NCBI RefSeq assembly: GCF_021730395.1
Contig: NC_069362.1
Coordinates: 85,576,001 to 85,640,000, forward strand
DNA length: 64,000 bases
Source: Mercenaria mercenaria
Lineage: Eukaryota > Mollusca > Bivalvia > Venerida > Veneridae
Direction: 5' to 3'
Made by a program: the position numbers and the translations under genes
Shown: piece by piece, positions 44,426 to 56,448 of the stretch
Layout of the letters: every line of letters starts with the position of its first letter
How positions within the stretch are numbered: position 1 is the first letter of the stretch
The notes under the pieces: generated by a model
The model's input: only the letters and a program-made list of their open reading frames with translations
Told to the model about the DNA's origin: nothing
The model's database searches: none

Positions 44426-47274
44426 AAAAGTTTCAAATAAAACTATCAAGTAATTGTAAAACATCAGCGGTATAAAAATACAAAAATAGTTCTACAATCT
44501 GAATGACCTAAATCTTATGAATGAAAATACCAAACATCTGCAACTCTGATTAAAACACACATTTCTAATGGATATAATCCCACTGGTGGATAAAATACTC
44601 CTGTCCAGTTCGAACCACAGACATACCGTCCTGTACGAAAATAGGACCTGTTTTACATGAAGTATGATGAAAATGACCAGAAACATAATTGAAACTTACA
44701 GATGTAAAACATGCATGTTTCAGAGATACCACTGTAAAATTACGATTGAAACTCTCACCTGTAAAATGGTCATGTCGCAGCTGTAACCTTTTTGAAGGGA
44801 AACATCAGTATTGTCAACTATCTTTAAAAAATGCATTGTGGTGAGATATGACTGAAATTCACATGGACACCTTTCTTAAATATTGGAATTTTAACCATTG
44901 AGAGAGTTCTTAGTTATCTAATATATTTGTAAAAGAACACGTATAAGCACAATGCATTAACTGTTTACACTACATTTGAAGCTGATAAGTTAAAAGAAAT
45001 GACGAAAAGATTGTCATCTGTTTTCATGACAGGAAAAGTTTAACAAACGAGATCTGATGCATAGTTTCTTCTCTTTATCCTGCTCTTGAATTTTGCAATT
45101 GCTATACTGTAAGCATATGTCATACTGTTCTGTTTTTCTTACTAGATCTTTTTTTCCATTTTTGTAATAATTACTATATTTTCTAGAGAATTACTTTTTC
45201 TAACACCTGCAACATTTATAAAGCTGTAACTTTTAGGCATATTCATAGCTGTAACTTTTTCCTTTTTATGGCTGCAAGCTAGTTTATATAATACAAACTG
45301 TTTTACAGTCGTTTTGCAGCTGTGACAGTTGAAAAATATCAATGTTGTTATATAAAAGCTACAGGTGTAAATCTGAAATAATCATGACTAATTCCGAACA
45401 AAAAACAGGTCTTTTAATGCCGTACAATTTTATTTCGTACAGGATCACGATTAATTGATAACTTTTCAACATGAGAAGAGCAGGCTCTAGAATAAATGGA
45501 AACGCTAACTCTGCACTTTGTGATATTCATTTTTGAAACATGTGTCACCATCAAATGGATACTTAATTAATTTTTTATATCAAAATGATTGAAAAAATAG
45601 GCCAGGGTGCATTTCAATTTAATCCTGTTTACGTAAATAATCTATAAAGATAACATCAGCACTTTACATTTATTTTGCTTCTTCTATATGCAACAAGACC
45701 TAGTAACGAATCACACATCTGATTACGCTGATTTTCTATTAAACACGTAAAACAGCATTAAATATCAGAGCTAATCATTTTTGGAACAACACAAGTTACA
45801 GTATGTTTCCATTGCCGGTACGTCACGACATATATTCCAAAATGTCACAAGGTTTGTTCCTATCGTAAAATGTCCTAAGAATTAGATGATCTATAGTCTT
45901 GCGTGTCTTTCATTTTCATCCACACGATAAATATATACATGTATGTTTATGTATACGCATATAAATGTTTTATCAAGCATAATCTTCCATGCTGATTTCG
46001 GCAAAGCCTATCAGACTGTTCCAAGAAAACGAGAGAGGAGTTTTGGGTGAAACACTTCACATCCATATAAAGCTTTAGGAATGAAATTGGCTATGTATAT
46101 ATTTAAAAAGGTTATCTGGGAGAAGACACCGTTTAAAATATTGAAGAAAGTACGGCGCAATTTATTGGCCGCCATTTCAACAGCACGAATTATGCGGATA
46201 TCGTCGTCCGATATAAATCACGAAATATTTTCACTGTAGAACTTCTGCGTTATTTCTGGAATCAAATCTATAATCGACTACATAGCTTAAAGAAAGATGA
46301 TTTTCTTGTATTTTGCCTATAATTAAAATCTACTTGCTATTGGATTTTGAAGCAACCCGTCTACTATATTTTTCGTTGCAGTTTCTTTTTGTTGCGTGCC
46401 CACTTTGCAAAGCATAACTCAATGGCTGTGTTTGGGATGTTCTGTGCCTCCGGGAAATCTACCCTTTCTGTTTCTGTTTTCTCGGTGACAGAAACACGTT
46501 TGCCGTACTTCTAATGCCGTAAAATCGATGTATATTATAAGTCAACTTTTAGTTAAGGATATATACGAACGACCAATTTGCATAATTGTCTGTGTTGCAA
46601 TTTTAATGTGTGTTCATTTTATTACTTTAGTTGTATTAGCACGGATATAAACTACCAATTTTTAAGGAAAAACATTTAAGCAAGAAAAAAGGTGCATAAA
46701 AACAACGTTTGACCAAATTTGATAAGCGTCCAGCAAATGACCAATTTTTATCATTTGTTTAGGCCATTTTGTGCTTTTTTTTAAAGAATTGGAAACATTT
46801 CATTTTGTAATAGTCAAGGGTTACCCCAAGAATATTTCTGAGTAAGAACAAGCTCTTTAGGAGGCGATGTTCCATTTTCAGCTTTGGTAGCCATGTTAGA
46901 AACGTAAACAATTTGAACAATTTTATTAAACGTCAGAATTTCAGTTTCGCTGTCTGTATATAAGGGAAATAAACTATTCAAATCAATAAGGAGATAATTT
47001 GAGAGCATAGAACGCATTCAAGCAGATAGCAAAATTTGACAAATGGTTTCTGAAAGATTTATTCTTTTTAATTCAATGGCGACCAGAATTCTCCATGGAA
47101 TTGAATTGTTTGAAAACCTTTGATATAAAACAATCCAGGAAACATCTTTACCAAGTTTCATCAGCTTCCACTGCGTGGTTTCTGAGGAGTTGTCTTTTGA
47201 AATAAAAGTGTTAATGGATGAACGAACGGAGGGAAATACGATGTAAGACGACTGGTGAGTGTTTGTTTTGGCCG
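44426..47274. other. No gene or element recognised
   Basis: This is almost 3 kb of clean AT-rich sequence. Open frames are under 70 codons on either strand, lack splice context, and show no family motif. No tandem units were seen. Confidence 0.45.
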
Positions 47275-47538
47275 TTTTTCAACAGTATTTTAGGTATGTA
47301 ACGGCGCGCAGTTAACCTAACCAGGGTTCATGGATTCTGTATCAGTACAATCCTGTTCTCCGCAAGTTACTGCCAACTTCCCATCATGAATCAGAGGTGG
47401 ATGACGAATGATTTCTGACACAATGCTTTTTATCAAATCGTCAAGGAAAACATACGTTCCGCCCGAAGATCGAACTCACGACCCCACGATACGTACATCT
47501 GCGCTCCCCCTATCGAGCTAAGCGGGCGGGCTGACTGG
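47275..47538 (-). mobile_element. tRNA-derived SINE, apparently full length
   Basis: On the minus strand it starts with a tRNA-like head: TTAGCTCGATAGGGGGAGCG as A box region and GTGAGTTCGATCTTC as B box, about 35 bases apart. The body contains GACACAATGC-complement words shared with the SINE at 19,215 and ends CTGTTGAAAAACGG. The head fits a pol III promoter. The rest does not fold as a tRNA. The shared tail GTTGAAAAAC is a hallmark of an abundant clam SINE group (from memory). The group name is not certain. Confidence 0.7.
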
Positions 47539-48765
47539 TGAGTGATCGCAACAGTTCACTTTTAGCACTTTGTAAACGAGTGGTTTAGAAGGCGGTGGCT
47601 TTTAAAGATTTTTCTCCTTTAACATCTAGAAACCATGCTTTCGCCGAAACGGATAATATGAAGACTTGACAGATGGTCACCAAAGCAACATTTCTTGGAA
47701 TGATATCAAAATTGAACTTCAAGTTTTAGAAGATGCTGTTTGAAAATCTTAAAATTATTTTATCTCTGGTGGTTTTTTTTTAAGCATACTATTTTGAACA
47801 ATCATGGTAAAGAAACAATCAAGAAACACAAGACTTTTTTTTAATTTCCCCTATATACATATAGATCTATACTATAAAAAGATACAACCCCCTCTGGTGT
47901 TTATGACATTTTGACAAATCATTTAATCTGAACAATCTTACAATCCGTTACAGAAACCGACGGAACATTTGTGTGAAATTATATTTAAATCGGGCTAACA
48001 GTTTCTGGAAAGAAGATGTTTTAAAGTTCCTAATATATACCTTGAGGGAAAATGTGACCAAGCAATCTGGCAACCATGCTTTTTTGACAAATCAAAATAA
48101 TTGGAACAGTCTAGGTAGATCGTAATAACTGCTGTACAACTAGACATCATTAAAACTTAGATTGTCTGACAAAGATTTTTTTTTTTATCTTTTCCGTGTT
48201 TTCACAGCTATGAAGTTAAGAAAACATGCATTTTATTACAAAGAACATCCGTTTTTTACTGAAATGAGGTTGAAATTATTTGTCAGATGTTAAAATATTT
48301 GAATTTGTATTAATCTGGCTGTATCAAAAATACAAAGCTGCGACGCAAAAAAAAAACACAAGAAAAAACATATTGATACGATGTTTTAAATATCAAAATC
48401 AACTGTCAGCTGACGATAAAAGTCCTGAAAGAATAGTTAGTCAAGAAAAATGTAATAAAAATATCTAAAAATACCACTAACACATTAAGTACATCAAGAC
48501 ACTAATTTATACTAACGCAGATAGATAGATCAATAAATATTTACATAAAGTATTTAGATATATGATTTTCTTTTATGTCTTATAATTATATTTTTATTTG
48601 TATCACACCAATGTTTTTATAGCACATATACTGAGATATGGAATCTCTATTTCAGCATTCTTCTTTAGAAAATACGGAGTTCTTAATTCCTTGCATACCA
48701 GTGTGGCAGATATGGTGTTGTAAACTTTTTAAATGTCCCTTTTTCCTCTTGTAAAACACCTGTAG
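47539..48765. other. No gene seen
   Basis: AT-rich. The open frame at 48,280-48,468 is low-complexity. No repeats were recognised. Confidence 0.4.
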
Positions 48766-48828
48766 TTTCATCCGTTGACATGTGTGCAGCAGAACCAGGT
48801 TGTGTAGAAATACCGAATGATTCTGAAG
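48766..48828 (+). CDS. Candidate 63-bp exon, gene unknown
   Basis: CACCTGTAG and a strong G|GTAAAT donor enclose 63 bases reading SSVDMCAAEPGCVEIPNDSE, with two leading and one trailing base (phase 1 in, phase 1 out). This phase pattern is the same as that of exons c and d of the unknown gene at 32.9-33.4 kb, and the composition is similar. Distance (14 kb) and lack of intermediate exons leave membership open. Confidence 0.3.
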
Positions 48829-48855
48829 GTAAATTATTTAAATATGAAAACGGAT

Positions 48856-51645
48856 AACAAGAGGACCATGATGGTTCTGAATCGCTCACCTCTTCCCACT
48901 TGACCCAGTTTTGAGTATGACGTCGTTTTTTCTATTATTTGACATAGTGACCTAGTTTTTGAGCTCATGTGACCCAGTTTTGAACTTGACCTAGATATTA
49001 TCAAGATAAAAATTCTGACCAATTTTCATGAAGATCCATTGAAAAGTATGGTCTCTAGAGAGGTCACAAGGTTTTTCTATTATTTGACCTATTGACCTAG
49101 TTTTCGAAGGTACGTGACCCTGTTTTGAACTTGACCTAGATATCGTCAAGGTGAACATTCTCACTAATTTTCATGAAGATCTCACGAAAAATATGGCCTC
49201 TAGAGAGGTCACAAGGTTTTTCTATATTTATATCTACTGGCCTAGTTTTTGACCGCACATGACCCAGTTTCAAAACTGACCTAGAGATCATCAAGGTGAA
49301 CATTCAGATCAATTTTCATGAAGATCCATTGAAAAATATGGCCTCTAGAGAGGTCAATAGATTTTAATAATTTTAGACCTACTGACTTAGTTTTTGACCG
49401 CAGTTGACCCAGTTTCAAACTTGACCTAGATATCATCAAGATGAACATTCAGACCAACTTTCATACAGATCCCATGAAAAGTATGGCCTCTAGTGAGGTC
49501 ACAAGGTTTTTATCATTTGAACTACTGACCTAGATTTTTACGGCATGTGACCCAGTTTAAAACTTGACCTAGATATCATCAAGGTGAACATTCTGACCAA
49601 TTTTTATGGAGATCCATTCACAAGTATGGCCTCTAGAGAGGTCACAATATTTTTCTATTTTTAGACCTACTGACCTAGTTTTTGATCGCACATGACCCTG
49701 TTTCGAACTTGACCTAGATATCATCAAGATAAACATTCAGACTAATTTTCATACAGATCCCATGAAAAATATGGCCTTTAGAGAGGTCACACGGTTTTTT
49801 TATTATTTGACCTACTGACCTAGTTTTTAATGGCATGTGATCCACTTTCAAATTTGACCTAGACATCATCAAGATGAACATTCAGACCAACTTTCATACA
49901 GATTCCATGAAAAATATGGCCTCTAGAGAGGTCACAAGGTTTTTCTATTTTTAGACCTACTGGTTTGAGTCGTAAATTCGGCCACTTTTTGCGGTTTTTC
50001 ATAAATATTTCTTTCTTTATACAATTAATTTGAATACAATTTCTACCATTTGTGCTTTAATACAAGCAACATTGATTGTTATCATTAACGGCCGTTTACA
50101 GTATGGTAAACATTAAAATAGCGCTTTAAATAACGGACGGGTTTAGCCTCCATATTTTACCTTCTAGAGGTTGTAAATATTCGGCCACTTTTTAAACATA
50201 AAGTTGGTTATATTTTTAACATTGTCTTGGAAAAAAATCATTGCTACAGCCAAAATCGTTCCTTTTCAACAAACTGCAATCAATTTTCAATAGCATTCCT
50301 CATGGGAAATATTTGCCATCAGAAATGAAAAAAGTTCCTGTCATCCTTCTTACAGTAGCATGACGTAGTTCAATTTTTACGTCACTTTTTGTCACACATT
50401 CTAGCATAAAACTGCTATTCTTGTCATTTTTTGGAGGTGTTTTAACAGGAGAGTAAAGAGATTCTCGCGCTCATGTGCTGTTATAACACCTTTTTATATA
50501 TCGTTTTTCGTGGCAAAGCAATAAACGTATTACGGCCCTGAAATGGATAATTCAAAAGGAAATGACGTCAACGTGAAAAACAACGTAGACATGGAAATTC
50601 AATGACATTGATAGACTTTATATTCATTTATTTTGTTTTAAACGCGTTGTATGCTAGTTAGCGCATGTTCTTTTCGTGTTATAAAGTTTAGATTTGAATT
50701 AACTCTTGCTGGGCCTCAGCATAAAAGAGCGCTTGCGATGACGTCACGCGACCCGCGAGACAAAATATTTGCTATTTAGAGTACACAACTTTAGGGAAGG
50801 ACAACTTTTTTTCTACTCGCCTCAACTTGTTGTTTTTTGCCGACTGTGTTGCTAACGCAATTGCTTGTGATGACACAGATGCATTCTCGAGCATCTGGCT
50901 CGAAAAAAAGCTTTAAAGTGGGTGGCCGAATATTTACGACCTGGCCGAATTTACGACTCGAACCAGTACTGACCTAATTTTTGATCGCACATGACCCAGC
51001 TTCAAACCTGACCTAGATATCATCAAGATGAACATTCTGACCAATTTTCATGAAGATCTCATGAAATATATGGCCTCTAAAGAGGTCACAAAGTTTTTCT
51101 ATTTTTAGACCTACTGACCTAGTTTTTGACCGCATGTGACCCAGTTTCAACTTTTTCCTAGATATCATCAAGATAAATATTCAGACCAACTTTCATACAG
51201 ATCCCATGAAAAATATGGCCTTTAGAGAGGTCACAAGGTTTTTTATTATTTGACCTACTGACCTAGTTTTTGTAGGCACGTGACCCAGTTTCAAACTTAA
51301 CCTAGATATCATCAAGGTGAACGTTCTGACCAATTTTCATGAAGATCTCATGAAATATATGGCCTCTAGAGAGGTCACAAGGTTTTTCTATTTTTAGACC
51401 TACTGACCTAGTTTTGGATGGCACGTAACCCAGTTTCAAACTTGACCTAGATATCATCAAGATGAACATTCTGACCAACTTTCATAAAGATCTCATGAAA
51501 AATGTGACCTCTAGAGTGGTCACAAGCAAAAGTTTACGGACGGACGGACGGACGCACACACGGACGGACGCACGGACGGACGACGGACGACGGACACCGC
51601 ACGATCACAAAAGCTCACCTTGTCACTTTGTGACAGGTGAGCTAA
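48856..51645 (+). mobile_element. AACAAGAG-headed element, ~144-bp units, hairpin end, 2.8 kb
   Basis: It starts AACAAGAGGACCATGATGG with CGCTCACCTC. It ends with an ACGG/GGAC microsatellite (51,537-51,590), GATCACAAAAGCTCACC, a hairpin (51,613-51,642) and CTAA. The core consists of about eleven units of 143-146 bases with the anchor GACCTACTGACCTAG (near 49,085, 49,664, 49,808, 51,112, 51,255, 51,401). Internal words are CCAGTTTCAAACTTGACC and ATGGCCTCTAGAGAGGTCAC. The eighth unit is split by the 1,007-bp element at 49,960. Head and tail are shared with the element at 20,319, but the core is unrelated. It is non-coding. A HINE-like class is inferred. Confidence 0.75.
49960..50966. mobile_element. 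1,007-bp TIR element with TA target duplication
   Basis: The left end reads CTGGTTTGAGTCGTAA and the right end is its reverse complement with one mismatch (25 matching positions overall on each side). TA stands on both sides, and removing the insert restores the host unit GACC-TA-CTGACC exactly. Extra copies of the subterminal word occur inside: GTAAATATTCGGCC near 50,175 and GGCCGAATATTTACGACC near 50,925. No transposase reading is present, so it is non-autonomous. A TA target points to the Tc1/mariner/pogo side, but the terminal sequence was not recognised. Confidence 0.8.
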
Positions 51646-52689
51646 TAAATACAATATATTGAAAAATAATACACATATAAATACATTATATTGATATAAC
51701 GTCGATCGAGGTATCATCGGACACAAATCTTGAAATAATTGTTCCAAAAGACTAAAGGTAGGTTTTGGAAAATTTACGTTCGGTTTAAATCAAACTGTTG
51801 TTTTTTTTTGTTTTTTTTTTTGTTATTTCTGAAATATATCTCCGTTCGTTTTATAATATAATATGACTTGTGCGAAACCAAACCAAACGTGGACATCCAA
51901 GAGCATAATATCGGCCATGCTAGACTATTAAAGTGTCAAATGTCAATTTACTTATATTCAGCTGGAAATATGTTCTGTGAAAAAGCATTTTCAGATGTTC
52001 TTTGACAAATTAAGATCTACAAATTGAACACGAGACGTATTTAACAATGCAGCACATAACCATTGTAACATCGCCTATTGCGTTTCCTTTCAAAATATCT
52101 CGGAAAATTAAGTTTACACATATGAATTTGCAAGAAATCTAGTATCTGATACTTTCTAATTTGTTGCCCTAAATATCAACAACCAAAAACCTAGTCCTCT
52201 ACCAAGACAACGGATTCCTGATTCTTAGCATGCTTGCCTGGGTATCCAGGTCGGGATATGTAGCCGTTTTCCATTTAAAATCTGGTCCGATAATACCCAA
52301 TTTTGAATATCTATCGGTGTGAGTGTATATTGACCTCGTTCCCAGCCACTACCCCTAATGGTTTGTGCAACCTATAGATAACATTCAGAAGGAATGAAAA
52401 ATTTGCATATTCATTATTATTTCCCCTTTATGCATTTTCATTCATTCCGTAATGATAGGGTGCAATTACGGCATATTTCCAGTCATAACTGACTAATGAA
52501 CAAAAATCAAGACACCTAGTTAACATAAGTTACTAGTGGTACAGGCAGTTTTGTCTGAACGGGAAAATGTACAAACCCATTTCAATTGCGCATGTTTTAC
52601 CTAAAACGCGCATTTCGGTAAATGGGTAATACGCATATTGAACGAGTGATAATTTGTCTTCCACCGTGCAACGGGCGCATTTTCTTAAT
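51646..52689. other. No gene seen
   Basis: AT-rich text with T-runs near 51,800. A GC-richer patch at 52,190-52,400 showed no promoter boxes or coding frame that I could support. Confidence 0.35.
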
Positions 52690-53260
52690 ATTTCTTATTG
52701 CAGAGACGCAAGAGTCCTAGCTTTTGACCAAAGATTACCCAGTTTCAAACTTAGCATAGGTTTTAAAAAATAAACATTCAGGTCAGGTTTCTTAAATACG
52801 AAACCCTCATATCATATAAACAATAAAGACTTCTGGAATGTTAACAATACCCATATAGAATTTGACTAAATGACCTGCTTGTTGACCTCGAATGGCTTAG
52901 TTTTGATCTGGACGTATATTTTTATAAAGACAACATTTTGACCAGGTTTTATATAAATCAGAAAGATAAATTGTGTTCTATATTGTAAACAATTTTTTTT
53001 GTGATTTGACCTCGTTATCAGGTTTTGACCCTAATGACCCAGTATTAAACTTCACCTGGACTACATTAAGACATTTCGCTTAGGTCTCATATAGAATAAC
53101 TTGACATAGTTACCTTAAATTTGATCCCATATGACCCAGAATCAAACAGATGTTTCTGTTAAAAAAGTGACATGAAGACTGGACACTGCAGTGTTAACTG
53201 TAACATTGCTGACGACGGACGACAGACACAGGGCGATCATGGTAGTTCACTTTGTGCCGT
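52690..53260 (+). mobile_element. Old relative of the 48.9-kb element, ~4 units
   Basis: Words such as CCTAGCTTTTGACC, CCCAGTTTCAAACTTAG, GAATTTGACTAAATGACC and GATTTGACCTCG recur every 130-150 bases. The 3' side has ACGACGGACGACAGACAC followed by GGGCGATCATGGTAG and CTTTGTG, a worn version of the microsatellite and hairpin end. Many more changes than at 48.9 kb suggest an older copy. A further head-like GAAGAAGAGAGCCACGATGG starts at 53,313. Confidence 0.5.
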
Positions 53261-53589
53261 GGATTGCTGAAGATTACTAACGCGTGTATAAAAACAACTA
53301 TCAAAAGTGTTTGAAGAAGAGAGCCACGATGGTTGTAGATCGGCCAACAACGCTTGCTTGAATGATTTCGGTTTATAGTCCTGTAAGGACAAATATATGT
53401 GAAATTATTTTGAAATAGCGCAAGTAATTTACGACAAGCTTCTACTAAATATATAAGGGCAGATGGTGGATTAGCATGTTTATGTATATGTGCGTTCGTG
53501 TAGAGAGATGGGTATATTAGTGGGCGAAATATGGATAGTGTAAATGATTGCATAAGTAAGAGTACAAGAAACTAAATGTGATATTTTCT

Positions 53590-53683
53590 CTTACTATCAC
53601 GCATATCAGGGTCACCCTTAGAGGTCAAAAATCATATGACTTTGTTTTGTGTGTATATTGTTCTGCATTGCGGTGTTCTTGTT
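53590..53683 (-). mobile_element. Minus-strand copy of the AACAAGAGCACTGC element
   Basis: On the minus strand it reads AACAAGAACACCGCAATGCA, then ACACACAAAACAAAGTCATA and TGACCTCTAAGGGTGACC, in the same order as at 21,794-21,900. Only the head and the first 90 bases remain. Confidence 0.5.
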
Positions 53684-54028
53684 TATATTGGGCAGATCCG
53701 TTTTTTGTTCGCTTACAAAGTTTTATTTTTAATTACTTCCCTTTAATGTTACTATAAATAGCTTTTTTAAAATTTTTATTATTGACCGTGGAGAAAAACC
53801 GAAACTACTTTTCTGTGGTACAACACGGATGTTACCTCCAATTTGTAGGTGTATTTTGACATATCTGTACCTGGTAAGGATTTTTTAGTGGACTTAGATT
53901 TTTTATTGAATTTCTTCTCTTTGTTGTTCCTGTCCTTTTGGTTTTAAGAGTAAAGTTCTTGAAATTTTGCTCCATCCTCTGATATAACCCTTCGGGCGTA
54001 TATTGCCCCGCTTGGCGGAGCTTTTGTT
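53684..54028 (-). mobile_element. Minus-strand element with CTCCGCC head, shares body with 19.8 kb
   Basis: On the minus strand it starts AACAAAAGCTCCGCCAAGCG, then CCCGAAGGGTTATATCAGAG and ATGGAGCAAAATTTC. Next come GGACAGGAACAACAAAG, GTCAAAATACACCTACAA and GTTTCGGTTTTTCTCC, ending GCGAACAAAAAACGG and GATCTGCCC. The body is the one in the copies at 19,821 and 20,319, but the head differs, so heads and bodies have been exchanged. Confidence 0.55.
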
Positions 54029-55494
54029 AAAAACGCAGCAAACATGCATACTTTAAATGTTTTTAAGAAAATGTTTGCTATCGTGCGTAAATTATGCCAT
54101 GACAATAAAGTAAGGGACCTATAATTTTATGTTCGGGATATATATTTTGAGAGTGGGATGACAATCTTCCTTGCATCTCGTAAAAAAACCTGGTTTTACT
54201 TGAGAATGATATTCCAGCCATAGCATTGAATATTTTTTTTTTGTACTTACATAAGATGCTTAGTATATACACATGGATCTTTATATAACACCCTTCTAAG
54301 GAACAACGGCATCAACGTTTACGTATTATGCATTTGTAACGAATTTGAAAGTATTTTTTTTAATCTGTACGGTGCAAATAGGAGTCTCGGATGTAATGGG
54401 GTTAGGAAGGAATGCACAGAAAGTGGTAAATCCTCGTTGGAAAGCATTTGTTAATATTTGTTGTTGGCCAAAAGCATGATATATGCCGATTTTCCAAATA
54501 TAAACTGAAACTGAACTTTTTTTTCTTTTTTGGGGGGTGGGGGGGGGGGGGGGGGGTTAGAGTCATAAAAACAGTTTAGATGGCACGGTAATTTTTCAGA
54601 TTATTGGTGTTTTAAAAAATCCAAGGTGCTTCTCTGGACATCTTTACAGCAATGGTTGGGAACCTAGGTAGAACCAACTACTTTCCAAAAGTCAATTTGA
54701 TGACTCCTCCATATGAATAATCCTAATCCCCGAGCGAGGTTTAGAACACACTTATGTGATCTTAATTGCTCATCCATGCTTATTTTATCTATATCAGTTT
54801 TGTATTGATAAAACTTTACATATAACTGTATCTTGCTCAAAATTTGACTTACGAAAACTCCAAAATCATCTTTGTTACGCATTTCTACAAAGCTCTCTCG
54901 CCCAAAATAAAACTTTTCTGGTAAAAACTAATAAGGCTAATTCATCATTATATTACCTTAACATCGAGTATCTAAAATGTTAACGAAGATACTTTTAACT
55001 TGAACTCTTTAATCAACTTTTTGAATTTAAAATATGTCCTTAGAATATAATGTATTCTTCATTAAATATGACACAAAACACGTATGAAACTGTAGTGTAT
55101 TGCAGAGATTTCCTGTCTCAAACCTTCATCAGACTGCAAAAAAACAAAGTTCTTTTAACAGAACCTCCGTACCCCTACTGCACCTCTCATACCCCCACCA
55201 TAGCATCCTGATTTTGAAAACAATCACGGGGCCTTTGTAAGCATACAAAATATTATATAAATCTCTAATTATACGTTAATATGCATCTGAGCTGTTCACA
55301 ACTATTTTCAGGGGCATTGCACGCGAACTCCGTCACCTAATTTGTCCTGAGTATGTGTGACAGCAAAACAGATTGTGGCTGGTTACAACCCTCGTAGCTG
55401 TTTTCTGTATTTCCCCCCAAATATTTAGGTGTTTTGGTGAGGGCAAATAGATTTACCCTTGTCAAACCGTGCTAATTTATGTCTTGCATGTATA
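54029..55494. other. No gene; includes a G-run
   Basis: A G-run broken by one T at about 54,531-54,556 is the only clear feature. Open frames near 54,664-54,983 are on opposite strands and shadow each other. Confidence 0.4.
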
Positions 55495-56290
55495 AAAACT
55501 ACTTGACCTAGGGTCACTAAACTTTACATGATTGTTATTCAGCATGTGAAGTTGTTAACCTGGAATTGTTTTGACATTTAGAGGAATAACCCTTGGCTTA
55601 AAATAGTTGATTAAAATGTGTAAGGTCTGACATAGAGTCACAAAACATTATGGACTCATTATTTAGAATGTATAGTTGTGCACCTAAGTTTGTTTTGGAT
55701 TTCACTAAGTAAGAGTTATTGTCCTTACCTTAGCCACAAATACGCATAAAGGGCCTAAAAGTTTGTGTCGTATACATGTATATCAAAAAGTATTGAATTA
55801 AGAGTTGTGAAGCATTTACTATTATTCAGCATGTGAAGTGGTCAATCTAGGGTTTTGATTCGGATAACACTCAGTCAGACCAGAATTATGACTCTTGACT
55901 TTGTCAAAATTATGCGTAAAGGGCCAAAGTGTTTGTGCCGCAGCATGTATCTCAAAAAGTAGAGTTTTGGTCATTGAATTATTCAAACATATGCATAAAT
56001 AGCTTGAGGTAGGTTTGTACCGCATGTATGTCAAAAAGTTTTTGACCTAGACTCATGAAATCATGAAACAGTGTAATCCATCATGTATAGTAGAGATTCT
56101 GAGGTTTTGTTTAGTATTAAACTCAGTCAGACCAGAGTTGTTGCCCTTAAATAAGTCAAAATAATAGCTTTAAATTTTCTGTCGTGCATATTTCAAAAGG
56201 TATTTGACCTAGGGTCATGATACATTATATGACTGTTATTCATTATGAGAAGTTATGCATGAGATTTTACTAAGTCATACATGGTATTGT
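55495..56290 (+). repeat. Diverged tandem repeat, about five units
   Basis: The anchor TTATTCAGCATGTGAAG or a worn form recurs near 55,538, 55,657, 55,823, 56,080 and 56,235. Companions are TTGACCTAGGGTCA (55,503; 56,205) and ACTCAGTCAGACCAGA (55,870; 56,120). Unit length is about 160-170 with irregular losses. It resembles the core of the same class of elements, with both ends worn away. Confidence 0.5.
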
Positions 56291-56448
56291 CCTATTTTAT
56301 TGAACTGTCAAATGCATATTGATTAAATGGGCGGTGCATAGAATATTTTAATCTTCGGTTGATTTTCGGTACATTCCGTTTTGTATATGGAAAGTAACCA
56401 GCAATTAAAATAGTTTATTTTTAAAGCGTGTATACGTATATACGCAAG

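Noticed and set aside
47455-47538. Functional tRNA gene on the minus strand
   Set aside because: The promoter boxes are part of a SINE whose body continues and matches another copy in the window.
51520-51747. Minus-strand open frame with repeated RPSV/ASVR words
   Set aside because: It is the GGAC-type microsatellite and hairpin end of the 48.9-kb element.
54531-54556. G-run as a functional quadruplex
   Set aside because: A nearly pure G-run is more simply explained by slippage or sequencing length error. No conserved spacing of G-tracts.
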